A stretch of DNA of 64,000 nt from Gnetum montanum (lineage: Eukaryota; Streptophyta; Gnetopsida; Gnetales; Gnetaceae), in contig MNCI01003769.1 of NCBI GenBank assembly GCA_015680685.1, positions 166,034 through 230,033 on the forward strand, written 5' to 3'. Below the pieces are notes generated by a model. The model worked only from the letters and a program-made list of their open reading frames with translations, was not told the origin of the DNA and searched no databases. This document shows, one piece after another, positions 36,790 to 48,740 of the stretch; the stretch's first letter is position 1; every line of letters starts with the position of its first letter. Position numbers and translations under genes: made by a program.

Positions 36790-37760
36790 CAATCAAATGC
36801 ATGTGTGATAACAGGTAATTGAGCAAGTGCTAAAAGAGCCAGCAAAAGAGGATGAGGATGAAGCAAATGATATTCAAGAAGGCATGGATGCACATGATGT
36901 CCAGCAATGACCAATCCCTGAAGATAAGAATTATCATCAATTCCTTTAGCTCAATCCTCCTGAGCTCAATGTATCACTATAGTAAATAAGCTTCTATGAG
37001 TGTATCACCTAGTCCTTCACTTGGTACTAGCATGAGTTAGAGGAATTCTACCAAAACCTTGTAGTAGATGATGCTATGACTTTCTTTGATGGAGTTCTTA
37101 TGTCTATTTCTACATGGGTGATCTTTAGGATCAGAAGATTCCCAAATGAACTGATGAATAATTGGTGGCCATAGAACCACAAGACTAAGCCTAAGCTTAA
37201 ATCAAAGATCCTATTTAAGGTCTTCAACCTTGAATAAAGTAGAGGTGAAGATGTTCAAACTTCCCATAGGTTATGTAGTATACAATATTAATAAACATAA
37301 CTTTTTTCCCACCAAACAACCATCGAGTATATTTGCTGAGTGGGAAAAAGTTGTGGCAATGATGAGAGGGAAGTGTGTCATTAACATCTCATTCTTTCTT
37401 TATAAGGCTTTGATTCAAAAGATTGAGAATATGGATAGAGATAACAAGAAGGTCTATGCTATGCTAGGGTTAATTTGAAAGCTTTGTGAATTGGTAAGCA
37501 TAGTTAATCATGTGGGAAGGCATTCCATAACAATGGGAATGGTGAACCAGGAAAATATAATGGTAGTGGATCCTAGAGAATATCTAGAGATCATTGGGGT
37601 AGTACCTAATTTAGAAGATGATATGTTTCTTGACCTCTTGGTTTTAGCATCCAGCAAAGCCAAGAATATCTTTCCAATGATGGTTTTCAACCTATTATAT
37701 ATATTGGAGGTGAGTGACATACCACGACAATTTATGTTGAGGGTTCACCATTATGGGTGA
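36790..37760 (+). pseudogene. Extra ORF remnant of element E
   Basis: Decayed coding text includes ELEEFYQNLVVDDAMTFF then DGVLMSIS and RRFPNELMNNWW. After a frame change there are two open blocks, 37230-37478 (82 residues, FKLPIGYVVYNINKHNFFPT) and 37491-37760 (89 residues). The first part resembles the extra ORF of D and, tentatively, the plant transposon protein ORF of Athila/Tat-like elements. Function unknown. Confidence 0.4.
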
Positions 37761-40622
37761 TGAAGATATAAGAGATAATCTCTTCCATTTTTATCCTTTC
37801 TTGCTAGATGATTCACCCATGATCCATTATGATGCCCTTGCTTAGTCTCATATTCACATTCCTTCACACAATATTTTCTCTTCAAATTGATCAAGGCATA
37901 ACATGCACACAATCCAACATATAGTAGAAGTCCTCTAGGTATCCACTAATCAACCTAGGACTAGCCACTAAGTAGAAGAAGAATAGAGAATCAACCTAAG
38001 TGCTAAGTTGCTATTACGAAACATTGATAGCATTGTAGAGATTAAGATAATCAAGGTATGGGCTGAGTTGGAAACTATGAATGTTGACAAAAGATTTTAT
38101 CTAAGGGGGCTATGAAGAAGGCTAGCTGAGGTATGGCGGTTGGATGAACAACTAGAACACATAACACTCTTGGTACCAACACCTTCCAAACTCACATAAC
38201 TAGAACACATAACACATAATATTTTCTATTTTCTTTTATAATACTACAATATCTTTCAGTCATTTTAAAATTTAATGAAGTTACCAATTTTGTATAAGAA
38301 TCAACTTCATTGTTCAAATTATGTTCTAAGCTATCAAATTATTAAAGGAATAATTATGCAAATCAACAAGAATACATCTTTCATTCCTTTATTTCCATAA
38401 CAACAGGTCCATATCATGGAAATAACATAATTCTCATCAAATTTGAAACTAAAACGTAATTCATAATTTCCTACCTACCTTAAAGAAAGGAGGAATGACC
38501 AAGCAGGCTGGATAAGGGTGTGACATTAAAGGGATTTGTCGATTCCTTAAAGTTCCACCTTAGGTTTTGATCTTATGTTAATAACACTTATATTTTTCAT
38601 TATTGTTGCAAAATATTATGTGAAAACAACTATTCCCCTCTTACTAGAAAGGCGTGTGATATATGCCCTAAGCTAAGAAGTTAAATAATTAATTAATTTT
38701 TAAAGAAATCATTTTTAGGGTAACATGTGAAAGATATGTAACCCATGCCTGAAAGTACTCCTTTTATGATTAGCATGGATTATGAGACTAGAAAGACATG
38801 TAATTCATGCTTAAAGGTGCTTCTTTAGCCAATGGCCAAGGTCCTTATTATGAACATAAATGCTTAATTAATTATTTTTAATAATAGTTCTAATGCATGT
38901 TTCCCAATGGTTTTCTTATTGAATGATGTTATTTCAATATAATGGTGAGTTGATCTCATGGTGATGGGCCTAGGGTGATGCAATGTAAATGTCACTCTAA
39001 GAGGCATGGACTTTGGAATCCCAATAGATGGGTATTTGACCATTTTTTATCATGCTCTATACAAAGGATCCATTACAACCATGGTATGGTACCTCATGTC
39101 CCACTTTTATAATTCATTCTGACTTCATTTCACTTCACTACAATCTGCAATGTGGGTTTGATGTTTTTGTATAGTTGCATGTGTATATTAGAATAAAGAT
39201 ATGATCCACATTCAATTACTTAAGTACCTATAGACACTTGTGTGAATGGTCATACAGGGATATTAAAAGTAGGAGCGAGCCTTCCTTGGGAAGGATCCAC
39301 TTGTATAATTCTTGAGGATCATGTCCAAGAACCAATACTACACTATCCTAAACATCACAAGTAGCTATCTATTTTCATGCATTATTATGAACCATACTTC
39401 TCTTCAATATTTTGTTGAATTTTTCTTTAATCTCCCAATTTTTGGTTAAAGATAAATCTTTAATCATTGATTTAATCATTTCGACTTATTCCAATCATAA
39501 ACAACAATTATTTTCCAATTTAGCATTCCTCAATAAGCATTGGGACACTCATAACGTAATAAAATAACGATTTTTCATGCCTCAAATAAATAAAAATCCA
39601 AAATTTTCAACTAGTGATATTGTAGTTACAATATCATAGGAACCTACAATGTCATAACTATGATATTAGCCTTAAAAACTAGTGTATATATGTGATGCCT
39701 CTTAGTCAATTTTTCACATTTTAATTTAAACACATGGAGAGTTTTTGCCATTTTCAAAGCCCAAAGACTTCCAAATGTCATAACTTACAATTCGAGAGTC
39801 CAATTTTAGTAATAAAAAAGTCCTTAAGCTCTTGGAATTATGCTCCTTATCATGGGGAAATATAAGTGCAATTTTTGAAGATATTTTTAATACCTATTTT
39901 TACCTCACTAATGTAATTAATGATAAAATAATGAAACTTAATTGAACATTGTCTAATAACTTGATGATTTGGTTACCTTAGAGCCTATGGAATGATATTT
40001 CATAATCAACTTATGCCATTAATGCCAAATTTTTATATTTTTAATAAAAAACCCAAAGGATCAAAAGGGTTTAAGTCATCATGACAAAGCTAGTTTAACA
40101 TTTGATCCTTGGTGATTTTAACTAACACCTAAACAAGTTTCTAAGGTTTGGAGATTTTCACAAGACATGGAGAAGAAGTTGAGAAAAGGACAAGAAGAGG
40201 CCAAAAGGAGGACAAGATTGTGAGCAAGTAGTAAATACATGAATTAGAGCTTGAATTTCACATGTTTACTGCCTAGAGATTCATAGATTGATGCATAGAA
40301 TTATCAATTGTCCCTTCAGAAATTATGGATGAAAGGAGTTAATAGACCAACCATCAAGAGAAGAACCACCATTGTCTAAGATGACATGAAGATTTAAAGT
40401 CGATAAAATATTTGAAGATCTCATATAGTTTTAACAAAGTTTTATTTGTATGTTGAGTCATTTGTTAAAATTCTAAAACAACCACTCAAATAAATTTTAT
40501 AATGGGATATTCATGTTTTCTAATATTAGTCAATCTATTTCTAGTAGCCTTACAACATTTGTAATGAAATTTCATCAATTTTGTACAATGTTAGGATAAT
40601 TTTTTGGTGATTTATGGGGGTA
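37761..40622. other. No gene seen; contains a U3-like LTR fragment
   Basis: AT-rich sequence without coding motifs. At 39605-39700 the words GTGATATTGTAG, CAATATCATAGG and ATGATATTAG are followed by GTGTATATATG, as in the U3 and TATA part of the family LTRs. This suggests a further LTR scrap. Confidence 0.45.
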
Positions 40623-41545
40623 TGATGAAGCATCATATGTCATATGTCAAAAAACGTAAGGCTAAGGTGACAATTCACTGGGAAAATGCTAGCACAACCC
40701 TTATTGTGGAATGGATGAAAATTATGTTCGTCAACTACAATATCAAAACTACTATATTGTAGGATGGGATGTGTATCATAAATGCAATGTTGTAATTGCA
40801 ATAAATTCCTATAAATATTACTCACCTACCACATTAATTTCACTATTTGATTATCATAGTAACAAAACTCTTACTCATAGAAGTTAGCATAATCAATGAG
40901 TGCCCACAACATGAACTTCAATTAATTGAATATAATTTTATTCAAGTGATATTGTACTTGGATACAATTCATGACAACAATAAGACTGAAATTAATTTAC
41001 CTTTATTGCAACATTTTAACTTAGCTTAATGTTTTCCTATTAGCAATTTGCTTTGACTATTATTTACTTTCATGCACTTTGTTAATATTTTAATTCTAAA
41101 ATGTACATTAAAATTGTAGAATGAGTACAACCAATTTTGAGCATAAATATGTAATTGTTTGGTAATATTAGTAGTGTTGTCACTTACTACATCCAATAAT
41201 TAGCTCTTGGTAATCCAACAATGATTGTGTAAATTCAATGTGTATGGAAAAATGGGAATGGATGCTCATCACTTAGGGTAGCTTATAGTTTATTTATTGT
41301 TCCTAAATTCATTAGATTAAATCTTTATATTTTAAATATTATTTTATCATGACCACATAACACTAATGATCATATGCCTCAATTATACTTAACTATATGA
41401 ACTATGATCTAGATAAGCATAATTGGAAAGATAACAATTTGTGATCAAGATTTAGGTATCTAAAAGCTCCACTAATCTATTCCATTGATTACAATCACAT
41501 CACATGTAATGCTCATGATTTGTATACTTGGATGCATGGACAACA
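40623..41545 (+). repeat. LTR-like block, probable 3' LTR of element E
   Basis: A purine tract TTTATGGGGGTA precedes TGATGAAGCATC. Inside are CAATATCAAAAC, CTATAAATATTAC, an AATAAAT-like region and GTAATTGTTTGGTAATATTAGTAG, in the same order as in 31735-32798. The two copies are very diverged and the right end (near GATGCATGGACAACA) is approximate. Confidence 0.55.
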
Positions 41546-42173
41546 TTTAAATCTATATTCATAATAATTCTAGTTTTATTAAGATCCACAAAGTGGGTAA
41601 TGTTTCACGAGATATCTAGCCCCCAACAAAAAATCACATTCATACAAGAGAATATAGTTATGTAAATCTACTTCAAAGATTTAAAATTGAATAATGCATG
41701 AAATGCAAGTTACATGATCACAAACAACATAACTATACTTCTCTACCATGTACTTATGTAAAAGATACTAAATAAAATTAATGATGAAATAACTAACTTT
41801 ACTTTCTAATGTCAACTCCTTCGTATTTATCTAATTTGAACTAATCAATAGAGCTAAATTCTAAAAAAAGAAACAATTTGTCATCCTTAGAAATATATTT
41901 TTATTTAATAATAGAATTTAAATTGAAAATTAAACAAAAATTTTATGATATACATAGACCTTGAAGATCTATTGAATAGTAGAAATCTGACCATCACTAA
42001 TATCACATGGTTCCATTTGTAGAATCATATATAAATTTAAAACAAGTTATGACTTTGGGATTTTTCCTTTGGGGTCTTTAAAAAAAATAGTTACATGTTA
42101 TTCTACTTAAACTTTTTCTAAAGTTCTGTACCCTTCCAAGGCATCAACCTCCCAATCCTTTTTAAAGGTATTG
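41546..42173. other. Spacer between element E and the TNL gene
   Basis: AT-rich, no gene seen. It would hold the 3' flank of the minus-strand resistance gene. Confidence 0.5.
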
Positions 42174-42563
42174 TTAAACAATCCTTTCTTGTTTATCAAT
42201 AACTTCAAAAGACAAATGATCATACCATTTACTATTTAATATACCCAATGTTCTCTTTCTATGTAAGGTTTCTAGAGTCGAAGGAAAGGCTCTTGTCTCA
42301 AACAGAGTATTTAGGATAGGGGGAATTTCTTCTTGGTTTATCGGAACGATTTCCTGCAATTTTCTTGAATAAACTAGATTACCTTTCACTAGCATGTAGA
42401 TTGACATTTCATAGAGATTAGCCAGTAACCCTGCTTCCAAGTTAAGGTGAAGCCCAGGATATGCAAGAAAGCTATGTTTCCTTCGGTGTTGAAGAAGCAA
42501 TAATGCATGGTCATCTGCAAAAAGGCACCGTCTCCTTTTGAATGTCAAACCTGTCTCTTCCTC
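42174..42563 (-). CDS. Possible seventh exon of the TNL gene, unrecognised product
   Basis: This is a 129-codon open stretch, long for this AT-rich region, starting EEETGLTFKRRR and continuing with FADDHALLLLQHRRKHSF and ENLYEM-like text (ANLYEMSIYMLVKGNLVY). A splice acceptor TTTGAAACAG precedes it at 42564-42573. A phase-compatible donor ATG|GTAAAT in exon 6 would end that exon at 42689, giving a 125-bp intron like its neighbours and a 1817-residue protein. The alternative is that exon 6 simply ends at its stop at 42653 and this ORF is unrelated. I do not recognise the sequence. Confidence 0.35.
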   Translation of the reverse strand, partial: EEETGLTFKRRRCLFADDHALLLLQHRRKHSFLAYPGLHLNLEAGLLANLYEMSIYMLVKGNLVYSRKLQEIVPINQEEIPPILNTLFETRAFPSTLETLHRKRTLGILNSKWYDHLSFEVIDKQERIV

Positions 42564-42652
42564 CTGTTTCAAACATAGCCAAGTAGTAGTCAATTTAGTT
42601 TACGTATTCTGTTCTGGTTGGAAAGATTCTATATAATTCCTGTAATTCCTGA

Positions 42653-45600
42653 TCAACACGTGACAGTAGAACAAATCACGATATTTACCATAATACAAGT
42701 ATTGCAATGACAAGATGTCTTGGTTATTTGGCAACCTGCAATGTCAAGTGCTGAGAATTTAAAAATGCACAGTTGAGAAGGCAGTCGAGTCCATGCGCGA
42801 GACAGGAAGCGCTGCTTGATGAGTTCCAAATAAAAGATGTTTTGTATCTCTGCAGCCAATAATTTATTCTTATTATGCTGCTCCTCTGCTCTGCCACGCA
42901 GAAGAATCATCCATCCATCCTTTATAGAAGCAGCGTAGCTTGGATAGGAGTCTATTTGTTCTTCTACTTCAATGAACGGGCGGGCAACGTAAAAGGGGAA
43001 GAATGTGCCCATCTGGATTTCTTCCCCAAAATCAAAACGTTTGTTCAAGGGAATGGAACCGGGTTGTAGCTTAAATATGGTCGTAGGCGGGGGAATATGC
43101 ATTGCGAAGTCGACAGTGCAAATGGTTGAAACAAAACATATCACAGCTGTTTTAATGATGTCGTCGTCATGACTGATGTAGTGGTCGTTGCTGAATAAGA
43201 ATGAAGAGGAACCGTCATGATCCGGCGAAAGTTCATGAAAGGAGAATGAGCAGTCATCTGTGGTATTGAGCAAATTTCTGGCCTTTTGTTCCACTACCCA
43301 AAACAATGCCGGGCTTGTTTTCGCATTTAGTGCTGCTCTAAACCGTGGCAACGTCTGGTCTCCACATAAATGAAATGGTATCGATGTCTGTGCTCCACAT
43401 AATTGAGTTCACATTAATTTATGTAATCATAAATGCACACACGCGAGTGGCTCAACTTGTAAACGAGAATTCCATGTATTATTTACGTAAAGATATCAAT
43501 TTGTATAATTGTGTCCACATTCATTTATGTAATCACAAATGCGCACAGCCGTAACTCAACTTGTAAACGAGAATTGCATATATTATTTGCATACAGATAT
43601 CAAAATACATAGATATACGTACCTTGGTGTCGTTCTCCAATGATTCACTCAGAAAATGGTCATTAAGCGTGAGCTGCAGCGCCATTAACTTAGGCAGGTG
43701 CACAACGACATGATGAAGACGTAACTGGTAACACCCACTGATATTGAGACTCCTCAAAGATGTCATGCTGGCATATTCATTTATATCAGCTACGACGAGG
43801 ATGTCTGTGAGGTTCAGACACCCTTCAATTGTAATGGTTCTAAGCTTGGTAAGGCCCCAGAGCCCAGCAATGCTCTTCATGTTGACGCAGCCAATTACTT
43901 GAAGCTCTCCAAGACTGACCAATGCTTGCGTGTGGAGGACTTCCACCATCCAGCAATCTTTAACTGTTAGGGATTGTAGCCTCCAAAGACTCCCTAACTG
44001 AGATGGGAATCCTTTCAAAACAATGCAATCACTGATAAGCAGATGTCGTAGGTTCTGTAAGTTGCCAATGGTGTCCGGCAACTCCTCTAAATTCCAAAGG
44101 CTGGTAAGGGACAACTCTGTCAAATGTGAAAGATTGTCTATATGTGTTGGAAGCACTTTTAGGTTCAAGCATGAATCAAGACTCAGCTGTGTCAGACTTG
44201 ATAGACGGGCTATATCGTCTAACAGCTCTGGAATGGCCCATAAGCTTCCCAGGCACAACTCGTCCATTTGATACACTGGATGGAGGAGGGCAGATTGGTA
44301 CCTTTGTATAAAATGATGCGCTATTACCCCAACATCACTTAATTGAGGAGGCGTATGTTCACTATTGGCTGAAAGCAAATTGGCAACACTGTCTCTCCTT
44401 TGCTTCATTAATGTGGTCCGTTGGGTGACCTCATGCACCAGCGATTTAAGGCGTTGATGCTGAGTAGCTTCACCACTGCAATCGTGGAACTTCATGTATT
44501 GTAACTCTGACAGATGTCCAGATGATTCAGATAACCCGTGTAAACCCCTGCAATTCTCAATTTTCAAGCCTCGTAACTTCGGAAGATGTACAAATGATCG
44601 AGGTAACCCTTGTAGAGCACTGCAATTTCTGATCCCCAACCTTTGTAACTGTGAAAGATGCCCAAATGATTCAGGTAACCCTTGTAGAGCACTGCAATCT
44701 ATGATGTTCAAGGTTTGTAACTGTGAAAAATGCCCAAATGATTCAGGTAGCCTTCTCAGATCACTGCAACAATGGATACTCAAATCTACTAAGCGTGCAA
44801 GACGGCCAAATGATTCAGGTAACCCTTCTATTCCTTTGCAATCGCTAATGTCCACGTGAACCACGTTTGTGAAGTATCCAAATGATTCATCTAACCCTTC
44901 TATACGACCACTGGAATTATAGATCACCGGACCATATAACAGGTTAGCACTTCCAGATGGCCTGGAGATTTGGCAGGGTGAAAGCTTCAGCCGCTCTAAT
45001 TGGTCCAGATTTTCGAAAGAATTTAGGTGGCCTTGCAGGGCTTTGCACCCCGAGAGTCTCAGTCGCTTTAACTGGGCCATATTTATAAAAGACTCTGGGA
45101 GGCCTTGCAGGGCTTCGCACTCCACAATCTCTAGATTCACCAATTGCGCCAGATTTCCCAAAGCATCTGGCAGGCGTTGCAGGGCTTTGCACTCGACGAT
45201 ATGTAGAAGCCTTAATTGCACCAGATTTCCCAAAAAATCAGGCAGGCGTTGCAGGGCTTTGCACTCGGCGATATATAGAAACATTAATTGCGCTAGATTT
45301 CCAAAAGAATCTGGCAGGCCTTGCAGGGCTTTGCACCCTATGATATGTAGAATCCTTAATTGTGCCAGATTTCCAAAAGAATCCGGCAGGCATTGCAGGG
45401 CTTTGTTGTAACGGATATTCAATTCTTCTAATCTTGCCAGCTTCCCAAATGACTCTTGCAGGTCTTTCAAATAATAGCAGTTCTCAATGCACAGATCGTT
45501 TAGCTGCAACATTTTCCCAAACGACTCAGGCAATGATTTTAGTCTTTTTAAAGACACCATGTTCAAAGAGCGTAAACTTTTCAGGTCTCCAAAGCCCTTC

Positions 45601-48600
45601 GGCAACCGTACCAATGCTTGGCAAGTTTCCAGATGAAGATGCTTTAATCCTTGGAGTTTGCCAAAGCCCTCTGGCAACCGTACCAATGCTTTGCAATTTT
45701 TCAGTTCAAGATACTTCAATCCTTGGAGTTCCCCAAAGCTCTCTGGAATAGTTTTCAAAGATGTGCAGTCAACAAGTATCATGCTAGTTAAGTACCCAAA
45801 CCTTCCCATGAATTCTGGAAGACTTTGCAAGTTCTTGCAATATGATAAACTAAGTTGTCTCAATTTTGTTGGAGCCTCCTGTTCAATGCAGCAGGGAACT
45901 CAGATTTGGGTCAAGGATGGAATAAGAGACCTAACATTTTGCTTTTCAAACAAAAGCTATTGAACTTGACCTGCGGATGACGCTCCCATAACCAGGTCAA
46001 CTTGTCACCAGATAGTTGTAGGATCCTCACACGTTTTATGCAGAGTGTCTCAGGGATATGATCATACGGAAAATTAGTCCATCTCAGCCATAATAGTTTC
46101 TTTGATAACTTAGAAAAATCACTACCTTCTGTGTAAATATAGAAGAACAACATAAAACCCTTTGGACAAATTGAAATGTTACCTTGTTCAAATAGATCAT
46201 AAAAAATAAAAAAAACACAGTTATCCATGCATTGTAATAAAAAAATAAAAAACTGTTATCCATGCACCGTACCTTCAATACAATGACCATCAAGGATAAA
46301 AAATTCCAGAGATGATAGTTTTTTTAATGCTTCAATAGACCATGGGCATCCATCATCTAGCACGGCTGATCCATTTGACACTAAGGTAAGTGCTTTTATC
46401 TTTTCTGTCCCCTGAAATTCAGTCACAGGGCTTTGAGGTAACTGCCTCTTCTAAAAAAGGATTGCATTGCCAAGGCAGGGAACAACAAGATGCTATATTT
46501 TAATAAGAAAACATGTTAAAAATATGAACAACAAGCACAGTGTAATGTCATACCCTTTCTTCAGATAACACATATCTAACATCTGAAGGATGCCACACTC
46601 TACTACGATGGCCAGGGCATAAAGGATCTTCATCTTTAACTATGCTCTTTCCCAATTCCACAAGTAGGTCATGCATGTTTAAAAAACCATTAGAGCCTGT
46701 CTGAATTAAAAGCTTCCTTTTCAATATTTCAAGAGCATGCAAAACTGCTAATTCACCCCTTTCATCATGTCCCCGAAGCTGAACAAGTAGCTCTTGCTTC
46801 TCCCGAAGAAAAAAAGTCGCAACATCTAAGAACAAGCATTTTTCCAATTCTGAGTCAAGATTATCATAGCTAAGTTGTAGTATTTTCTTCAAATCACCGT
46901 GCAAAGAGTCTTCAATAGCATTCCATAAATTTTTCCAGAATTTAATATCTGTCCCATAAACTTGTCTACCAAGTAAAGTCAATGCTAATGGTATCCCATC
47001 ACATTTTTTAACAATCTTTTCTATTAGCTCATTGAATTCATTCCCGACATTCTCAATTCCTCCAAATGCATACTGGCAAAATAGATTTTTTGATGTATAG
47101 AAGCCTAATTTTAACATGTCTAGTGAAATCAAATTCTTACAGAACCTAGCAATTTTAGGGTCATGCTTCAAAACTCCCTCTTCTCTACTTGTTACAATAA
47201 TGATACTTCTAGGATTTAAAGACACATGATCTTCAATAAACACCATGCTCAATTGAATTTTACTGTCAATATTATCTAGCACTACTAAAACTTCTGCTTT
47301 ATGCAATCTCTCTCTTAAAAGTTGGGTTCCTTCCTTTGTTAAGTGACTTTGATTATATTTGAAAAGTTGAATGCTAAGCTGTTTATGGACTTCATTTATG
47401 CCATGGCTCTCTACAAGTCCCCTTACATTTTCAATAAAACAACTCCTTTCATACTGAGAACAAAATTGATTATAAATTTTTTTTGCAAAGGTGGTTTTTC
47501 CTATGCCTCCCATACCACTTATTTGCACTGATGTCACACCAAGCCCATTCTGACGGCATCTCATTATATCATCCTTAATGCTGAGTAACTGCTCTTCTCT
47601 TCCAACCATGTTAATGGGAACATCAAGCAATTTAATATCAAGTTCCTCAAGTATCTTGTCCACAACTTTCCTACAACATTCCCTGTATAAGAAGGCAATC
47701 AAAGTAATTTTTAGAATAAGAGCTAAAACTTTAGTGATAGTATACGCTGTTATTTAATACGAGTCATGCAATAATTTACTATACGTTATGGTGCCAAGTT
47801 GGCTTCTTAAACAAACATAAGAAACACTCTAAATCCATGCATCGATAAAGACACTAACAATAAAGCTCAAAACTAAATTTGGAATCATATTGGCATATCG
47901 TATTATTGCTTTGAATATCTTAAGATCAGCCTGCTTTGGTAATGAACCGAAAATAAGCGAATGCAGATGCAAAAAAAGAAACCGTTAATGAGTAAACAGC
48001 TAAAAATCACTCACCCTTTACCCTGGTACCCACTTATATCTGCAATCGTGCATAGAGCCTTTCTCCAAGCTTCCGTAACTTCACTGGAATACCTGGTTTC
48101 TAGTTTCTGAAAGCCCTGCCCAAAAGCTCCTTTCAAATGTCGAACGTCAGAGGGTTCGACATCATAAAAGACAGGAATCAGCTTAGATTGAGCCAGGTCG
48201 TATTTGCGCACTATCATCTCCAATTCCTTTAGACACCAGAAAGACTGTGCATATCCAGTGGAAAGTATACACACATGCACTTTGGAACATGCAATGGCTT
48301 CCTCAATTGCTTGCGGGAACCTTTCACCACTCTCAAGTTCTTCTTTGTCCAGGAACACAGGGATGCCATAAACCCGTAGCAGATCGTACATGTGATAAGC
48401 CAAAGTCTGCTTTGTATCAGGGCCTCTGTGACTGATGAACACATGAAACTTGTTGCTGCTGCTCCTGGTGCTACCCTCATCATAAGTTGAGGTTGAGGAT
48501 GACCCGACATCTGAATCTCGATCTAAATAAGGCCCTGCAGGCCGCTCCTGCTGCTGCAAACGCTGAAATTTTGTTGCCGGGAATTCAATGTTTGGCTCTT

Positions 48601-48691
48601 CCTTGTCGTCTTGTGCCCGACTTCTCTTAGATGCTGCTCTCCCTTCTGTATCATAAGACTTAAGCCGCTTAGTTGCCCTGTTCTCAGCCAT
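42653..48691 (-). CDS. TIR-NBS-LRR disease resistance protein (six-exon model)
   Basis: TNLs are intracellular immune receptors. Proposed exons: 48691-48015, 47682-46554, 46450-46273, 46128-45971, 45878-43623, 43354-42653. All introns are GT-AG and phases agree; total about 1699 residues. ATG 48691 is chosen because the frame opens further upstream only at a TTG. Residues 1-80 are a Ser/basic extension with KR-x12-KRSR; 81-222 TIR (FISHRGPDT, FLDKEEL, SFWCLKELEM with the catalytic Glu). NB-ARC follows: GMGGIGKTT P-loop, VLVVLDNID kinase 2, GIPLALTLLG, CLFLDVATFF, NMHD. LRRs fill 715-1466 (xxLPESFGxLxxLxxLxIxxC units) with a roughly 100-residue non-LRR break. The post-LRR part (HELSPDHDGSSS, PGSIPLNKRFDFGEE) resembles the C-terminal domain of conifer TNLs. 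No internal stop remains after splicing; the C-terminus is uncertain. Confidence 0.9.
43410..43605. repeat. 106-bp tandem duplication inside TNL intron 5
   Basis: CACATTAATTTATGTAATCA at 43410 and CACATTCATTTATGTAATCA at 43516 start two copies that share CTCAACTTGTAAACGAGAAT and end near AGATATCAA. The duplication lies between the donor at 43622 and the acceptor at 43355 and does not touch either site. Confidence 0.85.
45085..45420 (-). repeat. 72-bp LRR units, recently amplified
   Basis: Within exon 5, five successive 24-codon units (pattern ALQxLPDxxGNLxQLxxLxIxxCK) are much more alike at the DNA level than the other repeats; the words TTGCAGGGCTTTGCAC and CCAGATTTCC recur every 72 bases. 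This indicates recent unequal exchange or slippage in the ligand-sensing region. Confidence 0.85.
46196..46266. repeat. Short tandem duplication in TNL intron 3
   Basis: AAAAAATAAAAAA followed by CAGTTATCCATGCA or CTGTTATCCATGCA occurs twice, about 42 bases apart, in the intron between exons 3 and 4. Confidence 0.7.
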
Positions 48692-48740
48692 TCGTGCTGT
48701 TTCAGCCAAGGCAGATACAGATCAGATCAGAGAGAGGTGT

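Noticed and set aside
44494-45963. Several plus-strand ORFs of 100-129 codons opposite the LRR exon
   Set aside because: They are antisense reflections of the regular 72-bp LRR units, Cys- and Arg-rich by reverse complement, with no start context or domain.
45879-45970. TNL gene as a pseudogene because of a stop and frame change
   Set aside because: A short GT-AG intron with matching phase removes both and restores family-like sequence.
48692-48709. TNL start six codons further upstream
   Set aside because: The upstream codon is TTG; the first ATG in frame is at 48691 and has a reasonable context (CACGAATGGCT).
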